The translations under genes and the position numbers were made by a program. The notes under the pieces are model-generated. The model was not told the DNA's origin. It made no database searches and saw only the letters and a program-made list of their open reading frames with translations. Below, piece by piece: positions 20,612-30,843 of a stretch of 64,000 bases of DNA. How positions within the stretch are numbered: position 1 is the first letter of the stretch; each line of letters opens with the position of its first letter. This stretch comes from Tubulanus polymorphus (taxonomy: Eukaryota > Nemertea > Palaeonemertea > Tubulaniformes > Tubulanidae), in the NCBI RefSeq assembly GCF_964204645.1, contig NC_134026.1, forward strand, positions 14,470,450-14,534,449, given 5' to 3'.

Positions 20612-20938
20612 CCTAATTACTCGTCACTCAGATATTAGTACCAATTTAAATAATGGCTTTTCTCCGCATAATTCCCTTCTTTCTAATTATATTACTTCAT
20701 GCCTTGCCAAACACTAATTATTTACTCACTCACCAATTTACTCAATTAATCTGTCCTCCTCTGTGTATATACCCCTTTTTAAATGTATATCTCACACCTG
20801 ACGATGATCTCTAGGGTGAGATCGAAACGTCGTGTCTTTTATATATTTTTGATTGAATACATAAATTCTGATTTTTAAATTCTTTTAATCTGTAAATAGT
20901 GGGATTTTATCTTATTATCCGTCCACCACGATTGAGTG
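20612..20938 (+). repeat. Penelope pseudo-LTR, left
   Basis: Near-identical to 23003-23307: tcactcagatattagtacca ... cacctgacgatgatctctag ... gtgagatcgaaacgtcgtgt. The segment CTGACGA, a GATCTC/GAGATC stem, then GAAAC resembles part of a hammerhead ribozyme core, an element known from Penelope pseudo-LTRs, but one extra base at the stem base and no clear stem I make this uncertain. Confidence 0.7.
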
Positions 20939-20954
20939 TGGTTATCGTACTATT

Positions 20955-22934
20955 ATGTTACCCACGGATTTTAATTTGGCTTTGAAATTCTTATTCATAA
21001 CCTTTCCTCATTTGATCTTTGCCTTTCGAAAATACGAATCTGCTGCTTATAAAGCTCACAAATCCAAAGAAAACGTCATATTTCTTCAAAAATGTCTCCT
21101 GGAACAGATTATTCCTAAATCTCTGAATTGGTTGAATAAATTCAAATCAGATCAACCATTTTCCAATGAAGCAGCATCTCATCTAAGAAATTGCATTTTG
21201 GAAGCAAAAGAAACTACCAACTCCAATTTCTATAAAATGCGATTAGTAGAACGTTTTCTCAGACACCATATACCTGATGGTTTCCTTTGGCACTCTCTTC
21301 ATTCAGGCATCAAGAATCTTTGCGCGGTACATCGTCTTAAGAAAAATTCGCATTTCTCTTCCATTCCGAATAATTTAATTGACAACAGCCCTTGGACCAA
21401 ATTTTACGCTACTGATAATGTTGTCAATCTATCTTCGGCTAAATTAACCAAAACCGAAATTCAAATTCTCGGTTTAGGATTAAATTTCTCTCTCCCGCAT
21501 AAAAAACAACACATTTTGCATTTCGTTGAACGTATGGAAAGATCTCCTCCGGCTAGTTTTCAATACAATTTTATATTCATGAATTTGGACACCATTTGGA
21601 ATACCCTTCAAGGTCAATCTAATCAGTTCTTTCCTCGGAGATTTTCGATTGCTCTCCAGGAACTAAAATCCATCAAAACCATCCGCATCTCCAAGGCTGA
21701 GTAAGGCGGCAAAATTGTTATTCAAGATTTGATCAATTACAATTCTAAAATGTTTGCTATTCTCGGTGATTCCAATTTCTACAAATCCATCAAAAACAAC
21801 CCTTTGAAAAAGATGCAATCAGCTTTTAATTTAGGTTTAAAAACATCTCTAAGAAATTTCCTGACCATTCGGACTTCATCTCCAAATTCAACTCTCGGCT
21901 TCCAAATCTCCCTTATGCTTATGGTCTTCCAAAAATTCATAAACCCAATTCACCTTTAAGACCGATCATTTCTAATATCAATTCTCCATCATATCGGCTC
22001 TCCAAATATCTGGCTAAAGTACTCTCCCCGGCGTTGGGTACTTTTTCTGATTCTCACATTCGGCACAATATGGATCTTTTAGACAAACTCAAAAATCTCA
22101 AACCTAATGGACAAAAATTTAAACCTTTCGACGCTGTTTCCTTGTTCACAAATATACCATTGGATCCAACTCTCAATTTGATAAAAAGAAAAAACTCCCG
22201 GACTCCAATCTTGATCTCCCAATTCCCGTAGTATGTTTACTTGAACTTTTGGAACTCTGTACATCCAATCTATATTTCCAAATCCAAGACAAATTCTATG
22301 AACAAATTTTCGGTTTCGCTATGGGTAACCCATTATCCCCGATTTTAGCCCATCTTTTCCTTGAACACTTTGAATCCGAAATTCTCCCTAAGTACGCTGG
22401 CTCTAAACCTAACTTTTGGATTAGATATGTTGATGACATTCTGTGCTTAGTTTCTGATAGTTTTGATCTTACCTCTTTTATCGACTTCATCAACTCCCAA
22501 AATCCATCTTTGAAATTCACTTTTGAATGGGAACAAAATGACCAAATTCCGTTTTAGATGTTCTAATTCACAATACATTTTCTCATTTGATTTTCTCAGT
22601 CTACCGTAAACCTATCAACGCCGAGGCATACCTTCACTTCTTTTCGTTTTCTGCTAAATCAATCAAAATTGGTCTCGCTCAATGCCTCTTTCTCGGTGCA
22701 CTGCGGATCTGCGATGAAACCTTCCTTTCGGCTGAATTTGAACATATATCCAACTCTCTTAGAAAATTGCCTTACCCTGATCACATTTTGAAAATCGCTA
22801 TTTTTAAGGGTAAACGTACTTTCTTCAATTCTAAGCCTCCAGAAAAGAAAAAACACATTTTAGAGTTCATTTTAGTTACGTATGTACCTGTTTTGGAAAA
22901 GTTTCGTCACTCTCTCCCTTTATCGGATAAATAA
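20955..22934 (+). pseudogene. Penelope-like reverse transcriptase
   Basis: Long N-terminal region (20955-21704, 249 aa), then frames carrying YGLPKIHKPNSPLRPI (motif 2 of Penelope RTs, near 21920), DAVSLFTNIPLDPTL (motif 3, catalytic region), GFAMGNPLSPILAHLFLEHF, FWIRYVDDILCL (YVDD box at about 22425) and FSVYRKPINAEAYLHFFSFS (thumb). Four frames are needed: stops near 21704, 21959, 22231 and 22557. Reverse transcription primed at chromosome ends or nicks is the family role; this copy cannot encode it. Confidence 0.8.
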
Positions 22935-23002
22935 ATCATTTTCACGTATGAAAACAGGATTAGTAGGACTTTGGTTAAAAAAATCAATCTAAACTTTTGG
23001 AC

Positions 23003-23307
23003 CTAATAACTCGTCACTCAGATATTAGTACCAATTTAAATGACGGCTTTTCTCCGCATAATTCCCTTCTATCTAATTATATTACTTCATGCCTTGCCAA
23101 ACACTAATTATTTACTCACTCAACAATTTACTCAATTAACCTGTCATCCTCTGTATATATTCCCCTTTTTTTAATCTATATCTCACACCTGACGATGATC
23201 CCTAGGGTGAGATCGAAACGTCGTGTCTTTTATATATTTTTGATTGAATAAATAAATTCTGATTTTTAAATACTTTTAATCTGTAAATAGTGGGATTTTA
23301 TCTTATT
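23003..23307 (+). repeat. Penelope pseudo-LTR, right
   Basis: Direct repeat of 20612-20938, ending gggattttatcttatta where HPE gene 4 sequence resumes. Confidence 0.7.
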
Positions 23308-23373
23308 AACTTTCCTGTGATTTATGGATTAGTTGTAAGATGTAATGAATAATCAATTTTTTTTATAATAAAT

Positions 23374-23708
23374 ATGGATATAACTGTCGGGCCGTGTATA
23401 TGTTTTGGGTTTGATTTTAAACATGGTAAAGAAATGAGAATTAAAATAAATGATCTGATAGTAAAAGTAAATCATTTAACAATGCATCAATGATTTATAA
23501 AGAAAATTATGATAGAGAAACAGTAATTGATTTAATTAAAACATCTTTAGAATATAATGAATTTAATGAAGATGGAATTATTGGTGATATTAAAAATATA
23601 TTATCTAAAATATATGATAATCATAAAATCAGTAATGAAATAAATGTTGAATTAATTATAAGTAAGATTTCTAAATATTTTGAAGATGGTATATTTTTAA
23701 TGAATTAA
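23374..23708 (+). pseudogene. HPE gene 5 (copy H)
   Basis: ATG at 23374 (MDITVGPCICFGFDFKHGKE). A frameshift near 23470 separates it from the intact C-terminal part 23490-23708 (NYDRETVIDLIKTSLEYNEF ... NVELIISKISKYFED). The stop overlaps the start of gene 6 (TAATG). Confidence 0.55.
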
Positions 23709-23929
23709 TGGCCGATCAGAAGTGGATAATAAATGGATTATATAATGGCGCATTATTATCAGTTGGAACTGTTGGTTATACAATGATCTTGAAGAAAGTA
23801 TTTAAATTTGGAAATATCAGTGTTGATAGATTTGATATAAATGATATTTTAAAATTAACATTTCGCAGTGACTTTATCTTATTAAAAAATTGGTTATTTA
23901 GAAAAAAAGAAATATATTCCTCCAATTGA
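23708..23929 (+). pseudogene. HPE gene 6, C-terminus altered (copy H)
   Basis: 73 aa, MADQKWIINGLYNGALLSVG, then TVGYTMILKKVFKFGNISVD. The glycine-rich membrane segment is intact; after DILKLTF the frame differs from copy I, replacing the normal hydrophobic end by a shifted one. Confidence 0.5.
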
Positions 23930-23951
23930 CGTGTAATTTTTTGTCAGATAA

Positions 23952-24387
23952 ATGGCATCTGTAATTATAACTATTATAGGATCGGCAATAGATAAAATTT
24001 TTAATTGGTGGTTATTCATTTAAACATATTGATAAATATGGTTCAGTACCTGAACAAAAAAGACATAATCTAGCATTAGAAAAATTTAATAAAGCAGCAG
24101 AAAAATGTAGAGAAAAAAAAGACAAAATTATATGGATTATATTAATAAAGAATTATATTATCAAAATATTTCACATAGACATTTTAAATCAGTTGATGAA
24201 GCTATGAGTTTATATAATTGAGTAACAAATAATCAAAAATTACAACTATATAAACCTAAATCTTCAGATTATTATACTCCGAGTAAAGAACAACGACAAT
24301 GTGAAAAAATTTGGATTTAAGGTGGAACAGTTGTTATATTTGTAGCGTATAGATTTACAAATCAATTATGTATTATTTTTTGCTAAA
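23952..24387 (+). pseudogene. HPE gene 7 (copy H)
   Basis: ATG at 23952 (MASVIITIIGSAI), aligned to the intact copy A gene but with at least three frameshifts and stops (including in the C-terminal membrane segment, IWI-stop-GGTVVIFVAYRFTN). Its normal stop is lost, extending it to about 24387. Confidence 0.5.
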
Positions 24388-24390
24388 TAA

Positions 24391-24799
24391 ATGGAAGATA
24401 AAATTGATGGTGTTAATATTATTGCTCATGATATAAATCAAACTGAATTAAAAATATATTTAGAAAAGTGATTTAAAAGTTAAAAAGAAAAAATATTCAA
24501 AAAGTAAAATTATATATTTTTTATCATTAGTGGATCAGTTACAATTAGTCTGTATATAACAAATATAGCGATATTCAGTCCATTAACAGCTTTAGCTATA
24601 TCAATTGGGCTCTCAGGTTTATGTTCAAGTGTTTTAACCGGAATAAGTTCAAAAATGAATATAAAAAGTAATAAAGGAAAAATAAAATCTGATATAAAAG
24701 AAATTAATAAATTGAAAAATACATTCGATTATATAATTATTTTAAATAGAAATATAACAATTGAAGAACAAGATAAATTGTTAAAAGAATTAATTGACT
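24391..24799 (+). pseudogene. HPE gene 8 (copy H)
   Basis: MEDKIDGVNIIAHDINQTEL, then frameshifts, the membrane block FSPLTALAISIGLSG and the intact C-terminus at 24655-24799 (MNIKSNKGKIKSDIKEINKL ... EEQDKLLKELI). Homology ends at about 24799, one or two codons short of the stop; 95 nt of unassigned sequence follow. Confidence 0.5.
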
Positions 24800-24894
24800 G
24801 GTCCAGTCGTCAATGGCTTCAAGTAGGTATAATTGACTGTTTGTCGACCTTCCTTTTATAAACTGTATCAACCGTTTAACATGATTTTAAGGCT

Positions 24895-24943
24895 GTGCAG
24901 AAAACCTGTTATCGCTGCTTTGCAGCTATATTTATCATTGATG
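24895..24943 (-). repeat. Short repeat terminus with hairpin, copy 3
   Basis: gtgcagaaaacctgttatcg ... gctttgcagctatattt; abuts the inverted HPE copy E at about 24947. Together with 24800-24894 it marks the junction between copies H and E. Confidence 0.5.
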
Positions 24944-24946
24944 CCT

Positions 24947-26189
24947 GCAATATAAGTAGTATTCATAATCGATATCATTATTTTGAATACATTTAGTTGG
25001 AATATCCTTATTATACGTAATTTCTAATTCTTCTATTGTCTTTTCAATATCAATATTATTCTTATTCGATTTTTTAGATTCATGCTCTTTAGTTCTGTAA
25101 CTATACACTTTAGATCTGATTCCTATAAGTTCTATCATTTCATGTGAACCTAATTCATCTTTAAACTTTCCTGGGATCTTTTTTTTATTTTCATTACTAA
25201 ATAATTCAAGATGTTTTGGATAATTACCTAAGTTGAAATGATGTTTTAATGTAGTTTAATCATTTGTTAGATTATTGGTTTTTATCTTCGAAATGTAAGA
25301 ATCGGTATCAAAATACATAATTTCAATATGTGTTTCTCCAAAATGTGGTTGTAAAACATTATAGTAAAATCGATACATTGATAATTTTGAAATTTCTAAA
25401 ACTGATGCACCGACATAAATTGGTTTATTTAATTTCATTGACGTTCTTCTCATTTTAACTGCAGCAAAATTTTCATCAAATATTCTGGTACCCATGAACT
25501 TTGAATACGTTTGTAAATGTCTAATTCGTTTACCATTACTAACTAATTCAATATGATTTCTATTACTAATATTTTCACATGCTTTTCCATAAAATGCATT
25601 ATTAAAATATTTTTCAAATTCTAATATTGTATCTTTTTCTGTTCTAAAAAATGAATCAATTCGTTTCATCCATACATAATGATTCTCATTATATAATATA
25701 TCTATAACATCGTTTGAATCATAAATATCAAGTTTCTAATGTATAATATGAAATTAATTTCACATATTTATTATTTTTTTGTGTTATAAACATGTAATGT
25801 CATAAATATTATTTCATCAAATATTAAACCAGATCCTTCAAAAATTTCTCTTCTATTTTATTTTTTACTTCATTATGACATTTATCTAATTTAAAATCTA
25901 TATGATATTTAGGTATAATATGCTGTGACTGAGAAATAATATTGATATTTAGGTATAATATGCTGTGACTCTAGAAATAATATTATATATTGGTATATCT
26001 TCAGATTTTTATAAATCTAACTTTAGTAGATATACTTATTTTATGATATTCTACATCGGTAATTTTCATAATATTTTTCATATTTTCTAAATGTTTTTTA
26101 TTTTCTTCTAATGTTTTACCTTCATGAAGTCTAAATTCAATAGCTGCTGGAATTTTACATGTTGGACAGTAGTATTTGCTTCCATTTGT
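24947..26189 (-). pseudogene. HPE zinc-finger/PolB with internal deletions (copy E)
   Basis: From 26189 leftwards: start of the zinc-finger gene (first finger cut short and fused to the later IEFRLHEGKTLEEN block), the linker domain, then WMKRIDSFFRTEKD fused to FEKYFNNAFYGKACENISN (palm motif B), YVGASVLEISKLSMYRF, and motif C YFDTDSYISKIK. About 570 codons, including exonuclease motifs, the HNH block and motif A, are missing at the fusion (about 25625). The C-terminus ends around GIRSKVYSYRTKEH. Confidence 0.65.
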
Positions 26190-26234
26190 TAAAAGTATTT
26201 TCTATTAAAATCTATTCATTTTTATTCGAAATCT

Positions 26235-26530
26235 ATATCATGGTGTTCTTTTCTAACCTTTATATATGAAAGAGAAATCACCAGAACATAATTCTTCATT
26301 ATCTTCACTTGATAATCTATGAAATCTATCGGGTATATATGTTCTGAATTTTTATTTATTTCCTTTTAATCCTTTATATTCTGAATGTATCACTAATTTA
26401 TTACCATATCTATTAGTAATTGTTTTAATACTTGTAATTAAATATTTCTTATTCATTGGTAATTCCGCTAACTTTTAAAATTTAAAATCTTTGAATTAGC
26501 ATTTGTAGTAACTTTAATTCTAGCTAGGAA
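26235..26530 (-). pseudogene. HPE small gene upstream of PolB (copy E)
   Basis: Blocks [37 protein letters not shown] and RFHRLSSEDNEELCSGDFSF, ending HDIDFE. Located before the zinc-finger start, as in copies B and C. The N-terminal start and palindrome are lost; ALDH18A1 exon sequence begins only 96 nt away. Confidence 0.5.
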
Positions 26531-26625
26531 TGATTTGTTTAATTTTTCAATTGATTTGATTTTTTTCGTGTATACTTTAAAACGAACCGAATATGATATG
26601 ATACATGTGTCCTATATCTTTATAG

Positions 26626-26747
26626 TAAGGGACTCAAAGTGTAATTATCCCTCTGCCTGTAATTCTATGGAGTCGCTTCTGTTCCATGGTGACCACCTGA
26701 ATAATAATCTATTCGATGAAGTTATTGACATGCTGACATGCGAAGGG
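26626..26747 (+). CDS. ALDH18A1: ALDH18A1 exon with catalytic-cysteine motif
   Basis: Encodes [20 protein letters not shown] then [16 protein letters not shown]. The [11 protein letters not shown] segment contains the cysteine expected to form the thioacyl intermediate in gamma-glutamyl phosphate reductases. Acceptor tatctttatag ends at 26625; donor GTATGT at 26748. 122 nt: two bases complete the codon begun in the 12150 exon, then 40 codons (phase 0 end). Confidence 0.9.
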
Positions 26748-26828
26748 GTATGTTCTCCATTTAACGTTTACGGATATTATTTCATACGGTTTCTAATTCG
26801 TCACCCATTTCATTAATTCTACCTACAG

Positions 26829-27015
26829 GTCACAATTTACTCTGGACCAAATCTTCAAAGTAAGTTAAAATTTGGACCAACGGCCGCCAGAAATATGAGC
26901 TATGAGTATGGCAGTCTTGCATGTACAGTCGAGATAGTTGATGACCTCGAAGATGCTATTAACCATGTCAATAGATATGGAAGTGCACATACGGATGTGA
27001 TTGTTACATCATCTG
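26829..27015 (+). CDS. ALDH18A1: ALDH18A1 exon, reductase domain
   Basis: Encodes [57 protein letters not shown]. The [10 protein letters not shown] segment is typical of the family. Acceptor tctacctacag ends 26828; donor GTAAGT at 27016; the preceding intron is only 81 nt. Ends with one base of the next codon, matched at 36852 (G + AT). Confidence 0.9.
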
Positions 27016-28417
27016 GTAAGTTACTTCATTCCTCCATGCACGCAAAATCACTGATATTTCTTCGTGAAGATTATTGGTATAATCATATGTTAGGTTTCCC
27101 TTCCATTTTGCCGGAACCATCCTAAATAATACATGTATATCATGGTATATGTCACGGTTTACTATATGACCGTTTCAAGTCCATTTTGCTATCACTTATG
27201 AGCCTTTCCTCCTTTGGCACAAAATATATTCCTATTCGGAACTTTCAAAACATTCAAAGCAGTAATGCAATCTCTAACCTTATTCATGGGTTTCGTCGTC
27301 AGACGAACCCATCTATGGCATCGTCGTCATGTCTGTCCGTCTGTCTGTCCGTCTGTGCATGTTTCTTTATGACACGATTTAAGCCGTTTGTGTGGACCGA
27401 CAATTCTTTCACACAGGTATTCTCTACGTGATGTAGATGGTGCAGCTTGGTTTATATTTGATTCCGATGGTTATAAGTGCTCTAATTTGGTTAAAAGATA
27501 ATTAACGTTACTCGCTTCAAGCCGCTGTCTAGGGCGTTGCTACGACGACGCTCGATCAACATACTGGTACTCGCTGCGTAATACTGAACACGTACATATC
27601 TGTAGATATTGATCGTACTAGCACCGGTTTTAGATAGCGCGCGCGCTGATCGGTCTTAACACTTCTCGGAACTGCTGTGCTAAATGCCGAGAGGCCGAAT
27701 CTACGCGCAATCATTTATTGGGCTCGTCACATTTGATAGTGAATGGATAAATAACCGGTGTCAATGACGGTCGCTACTCCCCATCAGTATAACTCATCAG
27801 TATGAGGAATAATTCTTTCGAGTTTTTTTTCAATCCCCGAAGTTGTTGTTACAATGCTGACCTCGCCGTTTTATAAGCTTACTGATGATTCTTCTAGTAT
27901 TTTCAGGGTCACAAGACATGACGAAATCGCGAAGTTTTCTACAAATTTCACGACTCAATAATTATTTAGGCGGCACCTGATCTATTGATTAATTATGATA
28001 AATAAAGTTTATTTCATTAAAAATTTGTTTTATTCAAACATAGCGTGATCGGTAGGCCCTACTATTCTACGGTAGGCCATGAACTCTTTCATGGGGTAGG
28101 CCTATTACAAATGATACAATCCGCGCGTCCGTGAATAAGTGACACGTGGTGGGGCGGGTTGTGAGGAGCATCGAAACTAATCCGTCACAATTAATAGATA
28201 GAAAACAATGCCTTAAGAGGTTAACTTTTGTTAACATCATTACCAAATCAAAACCTGCACACCCTATCATAAATAGAAATTCTAAGAATTTATTTCAAAA
28301 AATAATAAATTGCGTCTAAATATTGGGATTCGAACTCGTAGCATCGATTCGGGTGCCTTTCCCAAAGCGGGTATCCCGCGGGGAAAACCCATTACTATTT
28401 ATATCGAGAATACCTTT
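27016..28417. other. Intron sequence with foldback repeats
   Basis: Start of a 9.8 kb intron. A foldback at 27286-27312 (atgggtttcgtc/agacgaacccat) is followed by a (CTGTCCGT)n-like run to 27355. A small palindrome gcgggtatcccgc lies at 28368-28380. A T-loop-like ggattcgaactcg occurs at 28325-28338. No gene recognised. Confidence 0.45.
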
Positions 28418-28718
28418 GCATCTTATCAAACCTTAAGAGTCTAGAAATAATTGAAGTTGACTAATTATAGGAAGTTTTTTGTTCGAAATTCCTTTCAAAC
28501 GATCAATAACTTCAGCGAAGTACTTCATCTGACAATTTCTAAACCATTAGCCTTCAGCATTTTCAATTTCTGACCTCGATGAATATGCGAGAAGCGATTA
28601 CTCTTATCACCACGTAAATTTTTTGCATAACGTCTGACGTATGCAGTGATTCTATGCAACTGCGATGATGACGAAAATACGTTTATACCTATAACGTCGA
28701 CCGCTTGCGACCAATTGT
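28418..28718 (-). pseudogene. BEL/Pao pol fragment
   Basis: Nearly identical to 54964-55262. Minus-strand ORF: VDVIGINVFSSSSQLHRITA, YVRRYAKNLRGDKSNRFSHI, LKMLKANGLEIVR, the connection between RNase H and integrase in BEL/Pao pol. It abuts HPE copy I at 28719 without other sequence. Confidence 0.7.
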
Positions 28719-29385
28719 GTAGGTTTAAAATTAGTAAATGTAAGTTCATGTAATTCTTTTTATAATATATCGGATCAAACTTTTGAACATGGAGGGTTTA
28801 TGATTTATATGAGAAATAAAGATAAATGGTTTCAACTATTTTTAAACCAGGATTATATAATTTAGAATCATTAGCGCAGGAAATTAATAGAAGAGCTCGG
28901 TTGAAAATCGGGGGCACTTCTGTGTTTGAAATTAAATTTTATGAAATTGATAGTTCTAATAAACTAAGAATAAAGATAGCTAATGATCAACATAAATTTA
29001 TGGTAAATAAACCAATGGCTAAAATGTTAGGAATTAAACCGCTTACAGTTACTGGAAACGCAGAAGGCTTCTCAAATATAATACCTTTTACACACTTTTA
29101 TATTTATTGCAATTTAATCGATCCTACAAAAACTTTCGAAGCAACTAAAGAAACAATTTGTAGTTCTAGTATATTAAATATTTTAGCGATAAAAAATGTT
29201 AAACAATTTGGAACTCAAATAAATTATAATTTAACAGAATGTGATTTCAAACCATGCATTCCTCATTTTAATAATTTTAGATTAGAAATTATAAATCATA
29301 ATGAATATTTAATTGATTTAAATAATTTACCTTTGATATATGAATTAGTTATAAGATGTAGAGAATATTTTTTTCACTATATAAA
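28719..29385 (+). pseudogene. HPE gene 4, nearly full, start and stop lost (copy I)
   Basis: Begins at NCVGLKLVNVSSCNSFYN (first 35 codons lost to the BEL junction). The ORF 28826-29425 is the longest clean view of this gene: FKPGLYNLESLAQEINRRAR, SSNKLRIKIANDQHKFMVNK, PFTHFYIYCNLIDPTKTFEA, GTQINYNLTECDFKPCIPHF and LPLIYELVIRCRE. The normal stop TAA is mutated, so the frame reads on into gene 5 until 29425. Beta-rich, no membrane segment, no known domain; a capsid-like role is inference. Confidence 0.65.
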
Positions 29386-29388
29386 TGA
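29367..29388 (+). promoter_or_regulatory. T-run/TATATAAATG start signal of HPE gene 5 (copy I)
   Basis: tattttttttcactatataaATG. The same T-run, short spacer and ATAAATG is found at gene 5 of copy A (TTTTTCACTATATAAATG). See the separate finding for the full list. Confidence 0.45.
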
Positions 29389-29745
29389 ATATAACTGTTG
29401 GGCCGAGCATATGTTTTGGATTTGATTTTAAACATGAGAAAGAAATGAAATTTAACATTACTGATGTAACTACACATATTAAAAATATTGCATTGTTAAT
29501 GAAACAACATTTGAGTATGAAAAAACAATAGATAAATAGAAAATTATAATAAAGAAAAAGTAATTGATTTAATTAAAACACCTTTAGAATATTATGAATT
29601 AAATGAAGACGGAATTATCGATGATATTAAAGATTAATTATCTAAAATATATGATAATCATAAAAGTAGTAATGAAATAAATGTTGAAATATTTATAACT
29701 AAGATAACTAAATATTTTGAAGATAGTAATTTTTTTGATAAATAA
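29386..29745 (+). pseudogene. HPE gene 5 (copy I)
   Basis: MNITVGPSICFGFDFKHEKE, frameshift near 29520, then NYNKEKVIDLIKTPLEYYEL and NVEIFITKITKYFEDSNFFD. Ends just before gene 6. Confidence 0.5.
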
Positions 29746-29966
29746 ATGAGTGATTATAAGTGGATAATAGCTGGTTTATATAATGGAGCATTATTATCAG
29801 TTGGAACTGTTGGTTATTCAATGGTATTAAAAAAGTATTTAAAATGGGAAGTGTTTATGTTGATAGATTTGATATAAATGATATCTTAAAATTAACGTTA
29901 GCAGTAACTATATCTAATTTAACTATTGATTATTTGGAAAAACAAAAATATATTCCTCCTATATAA
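29746..29966 (+). pseudogene. HPE gene 6 (copy I)
   Basis: MSDYKWIIAGLYNGALLSVG, then TVGYSMVLKKY with a frameshift near 29840, and the C-terminus ISNLTIDYLEKQKYIPPI. Defines the expected 74 aa length with two hydrophobic segments. Confidence 0.55.
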
Positions 29967-29969
29967 ATG

Positions 29970-29993
29970 CGTAATTTTTTTGCGAAATAAATG
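29970..29993 (+). promoter_or_regulatory. T-run/AAATAAATG start signal of HPE gene 7 (copy I)
   Basis: cgtaatttttttgcgaaataaATG; equivalent to cataatttttttactaaataaATG in copy A and gtaattttttgtcagataaATG in copy H. Confidence 0.45.
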
Positions 29994-30391
29994 GCTTCTG
30001 CAATTATAACTATTATAGGATAGGCAATTGTAAACGCTTTAGCATTTACAGTTGGTGGTTATTTATTTAAGCATATCGGAACAAAAAAGTCATAATTTAG
30101 CATTAGAGAAATACAATAAAGCAGCAGAAGAATATAGAGAAAAGAGACAAAACTATATGGATTACATCAATAAAGAATTATATGATCAGAAGCTTTCACA
30201 GAGATTTTCAATCAGTTGATGATGCAATGAGTTTATATAACGCGGTAACCAATAAAGAAAAATTACATATATACAAACCTAAATTATCAGATTATTATAC
30301 CCCAAGTAAAGAACAACAGAAATATGAAATAATTTGGATTTTAGGTGGAACATTTATTGTTATATTTGTAGCATATAAATTTACTAATTAG
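29991..30391 (+). pseudogene. HPE gene 7 (copy I)
   Basis: MASAIITIIG, a stop, IVNALAFTVGGYLFKHI, a small deletion, then the intact C-terminal part 30182-30391 (FHRDFQSVDDAMSLYNAVTN ... IIWILGGTFIVIFVAYKFTN). Same two-membrane-segment layout as copy A. Confidence 0.55.
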
Positions 30392-30414
30392 TAATTTTTT
30401 TTGCTAAATAAATG
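30392..30414 (+). promoter_or_regulatory. T-run/AAATAAATG start signal of HPE gene 8 (copy I)
   Basis: Directly after the gene 7 stop: taattttttttgctaaataaATG; almost identical upstream of gene 8 in copies A, G and H. Confidence 0.5.
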
Positions 30415-30827
30415 GATGATAAGGTTGATAATATAGATATTATTCCTCATGATATAAATAAAACTAAATTAAAAAAATATTTAGAAAAACAAATATTAGA
30501 ATTTGAAAGTGACTTAAAGATAAAAAAGAAAAAATATTTAAAAAGAAAAATTGTATATTATTTTATTATCAGTGGTTCAGTTACAATTAGTTCTGTAAAA
30601 ACATTTCTAGCAATATTCAGTCCATTAACACCTTTAGCTATAACAATTGGCGTGCTAGGATTATCATCGAGTCAAAATTAAATATAAAAAGTAATAAAGA
30701 AAAAATTAAAACTAATATAAAAGAAATAAATAAATCAAAAAATACACTAGATTATATAATAAGTTTAAATGGTCATATAACTGTTGAAGAACAGGATAAA
30801 TTATTAAAAGAATTGATAAATTATTAA
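30412..30827 (+). pseudogene. HPE gene 8 (copy I)
   Basis: Clean first 85 codons: MDDKVDNIDIIPHDINKTKL, LKKYLEKQILEFESDLKIKK, membrane block FSPLTPLAITIGVLGLSSS; then a roughly 20 nt deletion and frameshift; tail with SKNTLDYIISLNGHITVEEQ and DKLLKELINY. Best copy for the N-terminal half. Confidence 0.6.
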
Positions 30828-30843
30828 TTTTTTAATTATATAA

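Larger units (their letters stand above)
20533..23307 (+). mobile_element. Penelope-like retroelement with direct pseudo-LTRs
   Basis: Starts with the tail of a C-terminal endonuclease-like reading frame (CNYTKRHIVESALITRHSD, 20590-20640) and a pseudo-LTR (to 20938), then a reverse transcriptase (20955-22934), then a second pseudo-LTR (23003-23307). This partial tandem arrangement is usual for Penelope-like elements. The flanking HPE gene 4 sequence fits together across the insertion when compared with copies G and I. The internal copy jumps from the RT thumb to the pseudo-LTR, losing the GIY-YIG domain. Confidence 0.8.

Noticed and set aside
28325-28338. tRNA gene suggested by ggattcgaactcg
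   Set aside because: Only a T-loop-like match; no A box or acceptor stem at the right distance.
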